Of a stretch of DNA of 34,789 bases, positions 1 through 8,366 are shown piece after piece. The notes under the pieces were generated by a model. It was given only the letters and a program-made list of their open reading frames with translations. It was not told the DNA's origin and did not search any database. Numbering within the stretch: position 1 is the stretch's first letter; each line of letters opens with the position of its first letter. The position numbers and the translations under genes were made by a program. The stretch is from Candidatus Aminicenantota bacterium (GTDB lineage Bacteria > Acidobacteriota > Aminicenantia > JAMOAD01): positions 1-34,789 of the forward strand of contig JAMOVU010000103.1 of the NCBI GenBank assembly GCA_027067555.1, read 5' to 3'.

Positions 1-1
1 T

Positions 2-937
2 TACATAGTATTAAAGGAAAAAGTTAACAAAAAGAAATTCATAAAAACCATGTTGATTCTTTTGTTATTATTTTTTATTATTACAATTATATTAATGATT
101 TACGGATGTAATTGGAGTAAAATAATATATCACCAAAGATTATTTATTGAAAAATTATCTTTGCCATTTATGCTTTATGAAATGAAAAATCCGAAAATTT
201 TGCTTTATTTTTTATACCTATTACCGCTATTATTTATTATTATAAAGGAAAAAGAAAAAATCAAAGAAACTTTTGAAGCTCCGTTTATTTCAATAAAAAG
301 AATGGGCTTTTTACTCTTAATAATTCATTTATTGGTTCTCTTCTCCTTATATCTTCAATCTGCAAGATCTTTAAACAGATCACCCCGTTTTTTATTCCCA
401 TTATATACTTTTTTACCATTTCTTGTGGCTTTGATTTATAAGGAATTAAAAAAGTACTCTGATAAAATAGCTGCCCTTTTTGTCTCTGTTATAATTCTTC
501 TGAATTTAGGAATTGATTTTACTGTTAAACCGAGGGATGTTTATAAACCGATTCCCTATGTTTACATAAAAAAAATGCTGGATTCATACAAACCCATAAT
601 AACTTTTTTACTTAAAAAGAGGATATATAATATCTATTCTTTTTACTGGATAGGATTTCCCATTATTTTTAATTCAAAAGAGAAAATTTATTCTGTTGAC
701 CGAAGCTCAAGAATAAAGGACTATTTAGAAAGAGTTAATAATTCTGATAAAGTTGCTTTTGTTTTTTGGAACACAATCGGGCATTGGAAAGAGTTTGAAA
801 CCTATTTGATAAGAAGTAAAATTAACTTTGCAAGGAAAAATATCAAAGGCTTTTTGTGCTACTATGATATTGATGTAGTAAAGTTGAGGAAATTGAGAAT
901 GTGGAAAGATATACTTTTTGTAATTTCCCTACCTTAA
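2..937 (+). CDS. Membrane glycosyltransferase-like protein, C-terminal part (5' end outside window)
   Basis: The reading frame is open to the left edge (codons in phase from base 2, before the first ATG at 50), so this is the 3' part of a longer gene. The visible ~311 residues start with hydrophobic segments (about four or five TM helices: LLLLFFIITIILM, LLYFLYLLPLLFIII, FLLLIIHLLVLFSLYL, FLFPLYTFLPFLVALI, IAALFVSVIILLNLGI). A soluble, basic C-terminal domain of about 120 residues follows. The motif R-S-P-R-F-L-F-P-L-Y between helices resembles the late loop of polytopic GT-C/PMT_2-like glycosyltransferases, in which an arginine-rich 'R+Y/FL.P..P' segment precedes the last helices. This is a weak family-level resemblance. 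The catalytic N-terminal loop, which would hold the DD/DE motif, lies outside the window. The gene is co-directional with the polysaccharide cluster downstream, 170 bp before the next likely start. Confidence 0.6.
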   Translation, partial: YIVLKEKVNKKKFIKTMLILLLLFFIITIILMIYGCNWSKIIYHQRLFIEKLSLPFMLYEMKNPKILLYFLYLLPLLFIIIKEKEKIKETFEAPFISIKRMGFLLLIIHLLVLFSLYLQSARSLNRSPRFLFPLYTFLPFLVALIYKELKKYSDKIAALFVSVIILLNLGIDFTVKPRDVYKPIPYVYIKKMLDSYKPIITFLLKKRIYNIYSFYWIGFPIIFNSKEKIYSVDRSSRIKDYLERVNNSDKVAFVFWNTIGHWKEFETYLIRSKINFARKNIKGFLCYYDIDVVKLRKLRMWKDILFVISLP

Positions 938-1107
938 AAACACATAAATTTATTTGATTAGAAATTCTTTAATTATCTTATTTTCCGGATTTTTTTATGA
1001 GAGTCGGGTATTTTATAGTTGTTTATTTCATTTTTAATTGAGTAAGACAAAATTTATTAAGAAATAAATAATTGTTTTTTAAGCAGTCTTTTAGTAAAAT
1101 AAAGAAT

Positions 1108-2082
1108 ATGAAATCAGATAATAAAAGTGCTCATAAGATTGCGGCAATCATAGTTACTTTTAACAGAAAGAAGTTCCTTCCTGAGCTTTTAAACTCTTTT
1201 GTTAAACAGACTTATCCTCTAAATTCTGTCATAATAGTAGATAATAGTACTAACTTTGAAACTCTTAACCTTTTGAATAATATGGGAGTTATAATGGGTA
1301 AGGTAGATAAAGGTTTAAAAGAGAATTGGGAGAAAGAGGGGAGATTAAGGGAAATAAAAGTTTTATACATAAAAACAGCTCAGAACATAGGAGGAGCCGG
1401 GGGATTTTCTCTCGGACTTAAAAAAGCTTATGAGAAAGGTTTTGAGCTTTTTTGGCTTATGGATGATGATGTGGAGCCTTTGCCTCAGGCTCTTGAGTAT
1501 CAATTGAAATTTCTTGATATTTCAAAATGTATTACACCTTCAAAAAAAGCCCTTGATAGGGAAGTTCTTCATTGGTGGGGATGGCTTGATTTAAAGACTT
1601 TAAGGGAAAAACCAATTCCGGAAAAAAATTATAGGAAAGAATATGCAGAAGTTAATATGGCATGCTTTGAGGGTTTACTTATTCACAGAGATATAGTTTC
1701 AAAAATAGGTTTTCCGAATCCTGAATTTTTTATTTATGGGGATGATGTTGTTTACGGATACAAAGCCTCTCAGCATACCAAATGTATTTATCTTTTAAAG
1801 CCTACCTTTGTAAAAAAACTGAAAAAGAAGAATTTTCACAAAAGGTTCGGAAAATACTACCCGTTTGCTTCCCGCACCCTTGCTTATTACCTTATTAGAA
1901 ATTATTTGTTAAAGGCAAAGGAGATAAACTCTGTTACTCCTGATAAAATTAACATGCTTTTTGTTTATTCCTATCATTTTTACTATTATCTTAAACAGAT
2001 GTTAAAAGCAGCTTTTATTGAATGGGATTTAAAAAAGCTATGGATATTAACAAAGGGATTTGTGGATTCTTTTAGGGTGTAA
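1108..2082 (+). CDS. GlfT2-like family 2 glycosyltransferase
   Basis: Cytoplasmic GT-A fold glycosyltransferase (COG1216/GlfT2-like group, rhamnosyl- or galactofuranosyl-transferase relatives) that would transfer a nucleotide-sugar unit onto a lipid-linked glycan. Visible motifs are the N-terminal IAAIIVTFNRK strand, VIIVDNST, the N-I-G-G-A-G-G-F loop, the metal-binding WLMDDDVEP, and a C-terminal FFIYGDDVVYG acceptor/catalytic segment. These are the same landmarks as in the second copy at 8367. Length (324 aa) is normal. I chose ATG 1108 because it places the first beta strand about 10 residues in, as in the paralogue. An in-frame TTG at 1072 would add 12 basic residues. Neither start has a good Shine-Dalgarno sequence. 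The sugar donor cannot be told from sequence. Confidence 0.85.
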   Translation: MKSDNKSAHKIAAIIVTFNRKKFLPELLNSFVKQTYPLNSVIIVDNSTNFETLNLLNNMGVIMGKVDKGLKENWEKEGRLREIKVLYIKTAQNIGGAGGFSLGLKKAYEKGFELFWLMDDDVEPLPQALEYQLKFLDISKCITPSKKALDREVLHWWGWLDLKTLREKPIPEKNYRKEYAEVNMACFEGLLIHRDIVSKIGFPNPEFFIYGDDVVYGYKASQHTKCIYLLKPTFVKKLKKKNFHKRFGKYYPFASRTLAYYLIRNYLLKAKEINSVTPDKINMLFVYSYHFYYYLKQMLKAAFIEWDLKKLWILTKGFVDSFRV

Positions 2083-2148
2083 GGTAATTCAATTTAGAGG
2101 GGAACGAATTTATCTTGTTTTTAAACTTTAGTTTTGCTAACATATTTT

Positions 2149-4086
2149 ATGTGTGGATTTGTTGGGATTGTCAATTTAGAGAATAGAGAGCGAATTTCTG
2201 AAGATATTTTGGTTACTATGGTTAATACCATGGTTCACAGAGGTCCTGATGATTGGGGTCTTTATATAGATAATAGAATTGCTTTTGGTCATAGAAGGTT
2301 AAGTATTATAGATTTATCATCAGCAGGAAAGCAACCAATGTTTGATTACAGAAAGAGAGCTTTAATTATATACAATGGTGAAGTTTACAATTATCAAGAA
2401 CTAAAAAATGAGTTAAAAAGGGATAATGTTAATTTTTTTTCTAACACTGATACAGAGGTATTGATAAATTTATATCTAAAAAAAGGGATAAAATTTATTA
2501 ATGATTTAAATGGACAGTTTGCTTTTTCAATTTATGATATTTTAAGAGGTAAAGTTTTTGTTTTCAGAGATAGAATAGGGATAAAGCCACTTTATTACTC
2601 TTTTTTTGATGGAAAATTAATCTTCGCTTCTGAAATAAAAGCTATTTTAAAATACCCCGGTTTTAGAACTTCTCCGGACTATATGGCTATTTCTTCATAT
2701 CTTAGTTTTAGATATCCTATAGAAGAGCATAGTCTGTTTTTGGATATAAAAACTTTACAACCCGGGAATTTTATTGAAATAGATTTAAATAATAATGAAT
2801 TCAAAATAAAAAAATATTGGGAGCTTCCTATTTTACTTGAGAAAGAGGAAGATTCTAATAAACATAAACAAAATATAAGAAAGCTACTTAAAAACTCTGT
2901 TAAATACCGAATGCTGTCTGATGTGCCTCTTGGAGCATATCTAAGCGGAGGTGTAGACTCAAGTATAATTACTTCTATAATGGCTAAAAACAGCCATAAT
3001 CCTGTAAAAACATTTACAATTGGATTTATTGAAGATGGTTATAATGAATTTAAATATGCAAAATTAGTTTCTCAAAAGTATAAAACAGAACATCATGAAA
3101 TAGTTTTTACAAAAGAGTCTTATATTGAAAATATGCAGACATTAATAAAATTTAAGGACTTACCTTTAGGTGTAATTAATGAGCCTTCTCTTTATGCTAT
3201 GTCAAAAGCATTAAAAGAGCATATTACTGTTGTGTTATCGGGGGAAGGGGCTGATGAAGTGTTTGGAGGGTATGGAAGAATTTTTCGAAGCCCTCTTGAC
3301 TTTTTTAGATTATCCGAGCTTGTTAAGTATGGCGAAAATAGAAAAGATATTGTGATACGGGAAATGATGAAAAATCTTTCTCTAAAATATGGCAATCGGA
3401 ATTTTAAAAATAAAGTTGAACACTTTTTGTTCCTATACCAATATTTTAATTGGGATGATAAAAAAAGATTTTTATCTAATGATTATGTGAAACTTTTAGA
3501 TAGAGATATTGAAATAAAAAATATTTTTTCAAAAATATTTGGAAAAATAAAAAAACTCCCGTTGTACGATCAATATATGTGGGTATTCCTTCGTTTTCAT
3601 ATAAGAGGTTTGCTTCAAAGGTTGGATACAGCGACTATGGCTACTTCTGTTGAAGGAAGGGTTCCTTTTCTTGATCATAAATTAATTGAGTATTCCTTGA
3701 CCATTCCTTACTCTCTGAAAATAAGATGGAAGAGTTATTTACATGAATTAAGATCAGCTATATATAATTCTGATCAAATAAGTGAAACTTTGGATACACC
3801 TAAATATATTTTAAAAGAATCTTTCAAAAAAGAACTTCCCAGAAAAATAATTAATAGAAAAAAAGTGGGATTTCCTGTACCATTTCATTTATGGTTAATG
3901 GGGGATTTAACACAATTCGCAAAATCTGTTTTTACTTCAAGGAGAGCTAAAGAAAGAGGAATATATAATATTAAAGAAATAATAAGAGTTCTGGAAAATC
4001 GAGAGTTTTTTAAAAATTATAACAATGGTATAAAAATTTGGATGCTACTAAATCTTGAGTTATGGTTAAGAAATTATTTTGATTGA
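2149..4086 (+). CDS. asnB: Glutamine-dependent amidotransferase, asparagine synthase family
   Basis: 645 aa, two domains. The Ntn glutaminase domain begins MCGFVGI, so Cys2 becomes the N-terminal nucleophile; this fixes the start at 2149 and rules out the in-frame TTG at 2134. Further glutaminase landmarks are HRGPDDWG, RLSIIDLS, YNGEVYN, GQFAFSIYD and RDRIGIKPLYY. The synthetase domain has the ATP-binding PP-loop LSGGVDSS, FTIGF, GEGADEVFGGY and the late RGLLQRLDTATMATSVEGR segment. All key residues seem present. The family makes asparagine from aspartate. Many copies in O-antigen and capsule clusters are thought instead to amidate uronic acids or other sugar carboxylates, and the neighbours (glycosyltransferase upstream, cytidylyltransferase 19 bp downstream) favour that second role by inference. 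No clear SD precedes the ATG; TAACAT/TATTTT A/T-rich sequence lies directly upstream. Confidence 0.9.
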   Translation: MCGFVGIVNLENRERISEDILVTMVNTMVHRGPDDWGLYIDNRIAFGHRRLSIIDLSSAGKQPMFDYRKRALIIYNGEVYNYQELKNELKRDNVNFFSNTDTEVLINLYLKKGIKFINDLNGQFAFSIYDILRGKVFVFRDRIGIKPLYYSFFDGKLIFASEIKAILKYPGFRTSPDYMAISSYLSFRYPIEEHSLFLDIKTLQPGNFIEIDLNNNEFKIKKYWELPILLEKEEDSNKHKQNIRKLLKNSVKYRMLSDVPLGAYLSGGVDSSIITSIMAKNSHNPVKTFTIGFIEDGYNEFKYAKLVSQKYKTEHHEIVFTKESYIENMQTLIKFKDLPLGVINEPSLYAMSKALKEHITVVLSGEGADEVFGGYGRIFRSPLDFFRLSELVKYGENRKDIVIREMMKNLSLKYGNRNFKNKVEHFLFLYQYFNWDDKKRFLSNDYVKLLDRDIEIKNIFSKIFGKIKKLPLYDQYMWVFLRFHIRGLLQRLDTATMATSVEGRVPFLDHKLIEYSLTIPYSLKIRWKSYLHELRSAIYNSDQISETLDTPKYILKESFKKELPRKIINRKKVGFPVPFHLWLMGDLTQFAKSVFTSRRAKERGIYNIKEIIRVLENREFFKNYNNGIKIWMLLNLELWLRNYFD

Positions 4087-4105
4087 TTAAAATAAGGAGG
4101 TAAAA

Positions 4106-4531
4106 ATGATAATTGGCTATACTACTGGGGTTTTTGATTTATTCCATATCGGGCATTTAAATCTTTTGAAGAATGCTAAAGGTATGTGCGATAAATTGAT
4201 AGTTGGAGTAACAACTGATGAGCTCATGATTAAATATAAAAAGAAAAAGGCGGTAATCCCTTTTGAGGAAAGAATTGAGATTATTAGAAATATAAAGTAT
4301 GTAGATGCCGCTATTCCTCAGGAAACAATGGATAAATTTGAGGCATGGAAGAAGCTTAAATTTGATTTGATGTTTGTAGGAGATGATTGGTATCAAACGG
4401 AGAAATGGGAAAAATTCGAAGAGGAGTTTAAAAGAGTAGGTGTTAGAATTATATACTTCCCTTATACAAAGGGAACTTCTTCAACATTGATTAATGAAGT
4501 TCTAAATAAGATAAGAAATGATGAATTATGA
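4106..4531 (+). CDS. tagD: Glycerol-3-phosphate cytidylyltransferase-like protein
   Basis: Small (141 aa) nucleotidyltransferase of the TagD/GCT type, which joins an alcohol phosphate (classically sn-glycerol 3-phosphate) to CTP to give CDP-alcohol. The sequence shows TGVFDLFHIGHLNLLKNA with the HxGH motif, the VGVTTDEL strand, a KKKKAVIPFEERIEIIRNI segment, FVGDDWY, and Y-T-K-G-T-S-S-T, which matches the RTxGISTT signature loop except that Arg is replaced by Tyr. The last motif distinguishes this group from many other HIGH-type transferases. The ATG has a strong SD (aaggagg, 8 bp upstream). The stop overlaps the start of the next gene, a CDP-glycerol transferase family member, by 14 bp, consistent with donor synthesis and use being coupled. 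The substrate could also be another polyol phosphate. Confidence 0.88.
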   Translation: MIIGYTTGVFDLFHIGHLNLLKNAKGMCDKLIVGVTTDELMIKYKKKKAVIPFEERIEIIRNIKYVDAAIPQETMDKFEAWKKLKFDLMFVGDDWYQTEKWEKFEEEFKRVGVRIIYFPYTKGTSSTLINEVLNKIRNDEL

Positions 4532-5783
4532 TGGTAAAGTTTTCAAAAGAATTAATTCGTTTTCTAAGAAGGTTAAAAAATTATTAACTGATTTTACCAA
4601 GATTTTTTTCTGGTTATTTTATTTATTTTCCAAATTTTTTCCCAAAGATGAAAATTTGTGGTTATTTGGGGCAGATAATAAAAACTCTTTTGAAGGAAAC
4701 TCAAAGTATCTTTTTTTGTATTTGCAGCAGCTGAAGCCAAAGGATATAAAATCTTTTTGGATTACAAATAATAAAAAACTTATTAGTGAGCTAAAGGAGA
4801 GGGGATACAGTGTATTGTATTATAGAAGTTTAAAAGGAGTATATTATTGCCTTAGGGCAAAGGTTTGGTTTTATAATCATTATTCTTCGGACATTTCTTT
4901 TTGGTTTTCAGGTGGTGCATTTAAAGTAAACCTATGGCATGGCACTCCGATAAAGAAAATAGCATGGGATTTTAAGAAAGGGAATATTATTAGATACCCT
5001 AAAAATATTTTAAAAAAATTAATCAATAGGATTATATATCCCCCGATTTTTCAAAAACCTGATTTAATACTTTCCACAAGTAAAAGAGCAGCGGAAAATT
5101 TTAAAACTGCCTTTAAACTCACCGATAAACAGATTATTATTTCAGGCAATCCTCGTAATGATATTTTTTTTCAAGATATAGAAGGCTTTGATATTAATTG
5201 CGATTCTCTTTATAATAAGTTGGAATTATTAAGAAAAACAAATAAAATAATTTTTTATATGCCTACTTACAGAGAGAAAACATCAAAGAAATTTTATAAT
5301 TATTTTGCTTTTGATAGACTGGAAAGATTCCTTGAAAAACACAATCTAATCTTTATTATAAAACCTCATCCTTGGGATGTATTAGGGGCCTTTGATAAGG
5401 TTAAGAACAGAAGGAGAATTTATTTTGTCAGCAAAAATAAAGATCCATATCCGATTTTAAAATTTACGGATATATTGATAACCGATTATTCTTCTGTGTT
5501 TATAGATTTTTTATTGCTCAATCGCTTTATAGTTTTTTTCCCATATGATATAAATGAGTACCAGAAAAATGAGAGAGAATTTTATTATGATTATGAAAAA
5601 ATTACACCGGGGAAAAAGGTGATGAATTATAATGAATTGGAGCAAGTATTGTTAGAATATTTAGAAGGAGAAGATAATTATGTAATGAAAAGAAAAGAAT
5701 CTCTTTCTTTCTTTTTTGATGTCAGTGGAATATCTTCACCCCATATTTATAATAAGATAAAAGGTCTTCTGAAAAATGAGTGA
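4518..5783 (+). CDS. CDP-glycerol glycerophosphotransferase family protein (TagB/TagF-like)
   Basis: 421 aa, Glyphos_transf family (PF04464 type), which transfers glycerol phosphate or a related polyol phosphate from the CDP-activated donor to a lipid-linked acceptor at the inner face of the membrane. Recognisable landmarks are the N-terminal ENLWLFGADN and NSKYLFLYL strand-helix, VNLWHGTPIKKIAWD (the WHGTxxK motif with a catalytic-type His), LILSTSKRAAENF, ISGNPRNDIFF, IFYMPTYRE, IIKPHPW (family His), LITDYSSVFIDFLLL and FYYDYEKITPG. Residues ~22-42 are hydrophobic/amphipathic and may anchor it. It overlaps tagD by 14 bp and the flippase by 8 bp, so the three are almost certainly translated from one message. 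A TagF polymerase is usually longer, so single-unit transfer (TagB-like) or a short polymerase are both possible. Confidence 0.88.
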   Translation: MMNYDGKVFKRINSFSKKVKKLLTDFTKIFFWLFYLFSKFFPKDENLWLFGADNKNSFEGNSKYLFLYLQQLKPKDIKSFWITNNKKLISELKERGYSVLYYRSLKGVYYCLRAKVWFYNHYSSDISFWFSGGAFKVNLWHGTPIKKIAWDFKKGNIIRYPKNILKKLINRIIYPPIFQKPDLILSTSKRAAENFKTAFKLTDKQIIISGNPRNDIFFQDIEGFDINCDSLYNKLELLRKTNKIIFYMPTYREKTSKKFYNYFAFDRLERFLEKHNLIFIIKPHPWDVLGAFDKVKNRRRIYFVSKNKDPYPILKFTDILITDYSSVFIDFLLLNRFIVFFPYDINEYQKNEREFYYDYEKITPGKKVMNYNELEQVLLEYLEGEDNYVMKRKESLSFFFDVSGISSPHIYNKIKGLLKNE

Positions 5784-7083
5784 TTTTCTGATTATATTTA
5801 AAAGAATTTTTGCTGCAAAAAAGAGAGATATTAAAATAATATTTAAAAATATTTTTGCAATATCCACAGTAAGATTTTTTGATTATTTGCTTCCACTACT
5901 TACGATACCTTATATAGTAAGGATAATAGGTGTTGAAAAATTCGGAGTAATTTCTGTTGCAAGAGCATACATAACCTTTTTTCTCGTTTTTGTTACCTTT
6001 GGATTTAATTTTTCTGGCACGAAATTTATTTCTTCTAATAGGCATAGGAAAAAGGAAATTAGTATAGAGACTTTTAATGTTATTTTTATAAAATTGTTTT
6101 TTGCATTTATAAGTTTTATTATAATTTTGATTTCAATTAAGTTTGTATCAAAGTTCAATAAGGAAGCTATTGTGTATCTTTTTACTTCCATAAACCTTTT
6201 TGGGGAAGCATTGTTTCCTGTCTGGTTTTTTCAAGGGCTTGAAAAAATGGATTATATTACAAAAATTACCATACCTATAAGGAGCTTTTTTACACTGTTA
6301 ATCTTTGTTTTTGTAAGAAAGCAAAGCGATTATATTTTAATCCCTCTTTTTTATGCTTTAGGTCCTTTTTTTGCCGGGATAGTTTCTATTTATATAATTC
6401 TTAAAGTGTTTAAATTAAGGTATTTTAAGTTTAGCTTAAAAAGGTTAAAAACATCCATTAAGAAGGGATTTAGTTTTTTCTTATCGAGGATTTCTTGGAG
6501 TCTTGTGACATCTATTGATGTTATAGTACTTGGTTTTGCTGCCGGAGACTATTTTGCAGGCCTGTTTTCATCGGCAAGGAAGATAGTAAAACAAATTTCT
6601 CTTGTTATTCAGCCTCTTTATTCCTCGATTTATCCATACTTTAGCAATAGAGAGCAAAGGGAAAAAGAGAAGAATATTAATATATTTTTTAAAATAATAT
6701 TTTTTCTTTCTACCTCCGGGATCCTGCTTATCATAATCCTGACTTTTATTTTTGCAAAGGATATTGTCATAATTTTGTTAGGTAAAAAATTCGTAGAGGT
6801 TATTCCAATTTTAAAATTATTTTTAGTTGTTCCATTTATTTATCATTTGAATGCAATTGTTGGAACAGCTGTTTTAATACCTCAGGGATATGAAAAAATA
6901 TTTAATAATAGTGTTATTATTGCATCAATTATTCATATCCTATTATTATTTGGCTTATTGGTTTTTAATGTATTAACTATTAAGAATCTTGTAATTCTGA
7001 TAATCTTTACATATTTAATTATTTTTGTATTAAGATTTGGAACGATTCTAAAATATAGAAATTTAAGAAAGTGGATTTTGTAA
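5776..7083 (+). CDS. Polysaccharide flippase (Wzx/MOP superfamily)
   Basis: 435 aa, polytopic, about 12 predicted TM segments, no long soluble domain. The N-terminus has the typical family pattern with RFFDYLLPLLTIPYIVRIIGVEKFG, close to the 'lxxPyitrvLGpexyG' start of oligosaccharide-repeat-unit exporters, followed by 'ARAYITFFLVFVTFGFN' and the internal 'GFSFFLSRISWSLVTSIDVIVLG' helix with an Asp in the membrane (a signature of the second half of the fold). The protein would move lipid-linked glycan across the cytoplasmic membrane. The ATG overlaps the end of the upstream transferase (ATGAGTGA), indicating translational coupling; no SD of its own. It ends 1 bp from the convergent stop of the next gene, with no terminator hairpin seen between them. 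Confidence 0.88.
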   Translation: MSDFLIIFKRIFAAKKRDIKIIFKNIFAISTVRFFDYLLPLLTIPYIVRIIGVEKFGVISVARAYITFFLVFVTFGFNFSGTKFISSNRHRKKEISIETFNVIFIKLFFAFISFIIILISIKFVSKFNKEAIVYLFTSINLFGEALFPVWFFQGLEKMDYITKITIPIRSFFTLLIFVFVRKQSDYILIPLFYALGPFFAGIVSIYIILKVFKLRYFKFSLKRLKTSIKKGFSFFLSRISWSLVTSIDVIVLGFAAGDYFAGLFSSARKIVKQISLVIQPLYSSIYPYFSNREQREKEKNINIFFKIIFFLSTSGILLIIILTFIFAKDIVIILLGKKFVEVIPILKLFLVVPFIYHLNAIVGTAVLIPQGYEKIFNNSVIIASIIHILLLFGLLVFNVLTIKNLVILIIFTYLIIFVLRFGTILKYRNLRKWIL

Positions 7084-7084
7084 T

Positions 7085-8323
7085 TTACTTTTTAATTAAG
7101 TAGTTAAAAATCCTTTCAGATGAATTTTCATCATTATAAGTAAAAGCTAATTTCAGTATTTCTTTTCTTTTAGTTTCGTAAATGTCTTTTTTAAGGATAT
7201 TAACAATAGCCTCTTCCAATTCATTTTGGGTAAATGCTTTTGGTCCTGGAGTCATTTCTTCATAATCAAATTGAAATTCCCTATCCATTTGAGAATATTC
7301 TTTTTTGTCAAAGGGAAAGAAAATAATTGGCTTTCCTAAGAAGAGATAATCCGTATAAATAGAGGAGTAGTCAGTGATTAGAAGATCGCTTAATGGTAAC
7401 ATTGGATATATATCTTTTGAAGAATCATAAAACAAAATATTTTCAAATGACTTTTTCTCTTTGATTTTTGTATCAGGGTGTAATTTGAGCACGAAAATAA
7501 AATTTTTGCTTGCGGCAAAATCATTTAATTTTTTTAAATTAAAGTAATCTAAAAAATTTCTCTGGCTATCTCTGAAAGTAGGCATATATATTATTACTTT
7601 GTATTTTTTTTCTCTCATTTTTTTTACATAATTTATGGTCTCAATATCAGTGTTAATAAATTGCAGTTTTCCGTATTTTTTACTGTTTTTTAAAATATCA
7701 TTTCTCGGATATCCTGTTTCTATTATATTTTTACATTTAAATGCTTTTTTAAAAAGCTTATTTGTATAAAAAGAGGATGTTGAGATTACCAAGTAAAAGG
7801 TTTGTTCATATCCGATAAGTTTAAAAAATAATCTTGCTCTTTTGCTAAGCTTTAGAAACTTTGGCTCATCTAAATATATTCTTTTAAAAGCAACACCATG
7901 CCATAACTGGACTCTCTTAGCACCATAAAAAAGGAAATACTTTAAGTTTGAAATCCACATCATATTGTCAACTATAAGATATTCTGCCCGTAAGCTATTC
8001 CAAATTGCCTTAAAAGATGGATATAAGTAAACTGACAAATTGCTTTTTTTGAGAAGATTATAAGTTAAGGAGTCTTCGGTAATAAAAAAGAATGAGAATT
8101 GATTTTTGTTTTCATTAAGGTCTTGAGAGTAAAAGTAAAGGTAAAGATATTTAACATTATCCAAAAACAATCCTTTATCTCTTCCTATGAAGGAAAAAGA
8201 TTTTTTTTTCTTGGGAATTATTTTAGCCAAAGGAACTATAATTATCCAGCCTATTATTATATAAAAAAAATTATTAATTCTTTTTTTAATTTTACTATAT
8301 AATTTTCGGGAACTAATTTTCAT
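7085..8323 (-). CDS. Second CDP-glycerol glycerophosphotransferase family protein
   Basis: Paralogue of the 4518-5783 protein with the same landmarks in order: SFSFIGRDKG, NVKYLYLYFYSQ, VQLWHGVAFKRIYLDE (WHG motif), YLVISTSSFYTNKLF, IETGYPRNDIL, IIYMPTFRD, VLKLHPD, LLITDYSSIYTDYLFLG, REFQFDYEEMTPG. The open frame extends to 8497, but that start would overlap the divergent glycosyltransferase and add a poorly conserved 58-residue extension. ATG 8323 (MKISSRKLYSK) gives 412 aa, close to the paralogue, and leaves a 43 bp divergent spacer. Residues ~18-32 (FFYIIIGWIIIVPLA) form a possible membrane anchor. It is the only minus-strand gene within the cluster. Two such enzymes suggest either priming plus polymerising steps or two different phosphate decorations (inference). 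Confidence 0.85.
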   Translation of the reverse strand: MKISSRKLYSKIKKRINNFFYIIIGWIIIVPLAKIIPKKKKSFSFIGRDKGLFLDNVKYLYLYFYSQDLNENKNQFSFFFITEDSLTYNLLKKSNLSVYLYPSFKAIWNSLRAEYLIVDNMMWISNLKYFLFYGAKRVQLWHGVAFKRIYLDEPKFLKLSKRARLFFKLIGYEQTFYLVISTSSFYTNKLFKKAFKCKNIIETGYPRNDILKNSKKYGKLQFINTDIETINYVKKMREKKYKVIIYMPTFRDSQRNFLDYFNLKKLNDFAASKNFIFVLKLHPDTKIKEKKSFENILFYDSSKDIYPMLPLSDLLITDYSSIYTDYLFLGKPIIFFPFDKKEYSQMDREFQFDYEEMTPGPKAFTQNELEEAIVNILKKDIYETKRKEILKLAFTYNDENSSERIFNYLIKK

Positions 8324-8346
8324 CTTATTAGAAAAAGTATTATAAT
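8317..8346 (+). promoter_or_regulatory. Possible divergent promoter region
   Basis: The 43 bp between the two divergent starts (8324-8366) contains TATAAT at 8341-8346 on the plus strand with TTTTCA 18 bp upstream. The overlapping ATTATA (8339-8344) reads as TATAAT on the minus strand. Both neighbouring genes could therefore be driven from here. The -35 match is poor and the stretch is nearly all A/T, so chance matches are likely. Confidence 0.35.
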
Positions 8347-8366
8347 TTATTATTATTAAAAAGTAA

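Noticed and set aside
4157-4396. Frame antisense to tagD
   Set aside because: Lies wholly inside a strongly supported gene with its own SD; no independent evidence.
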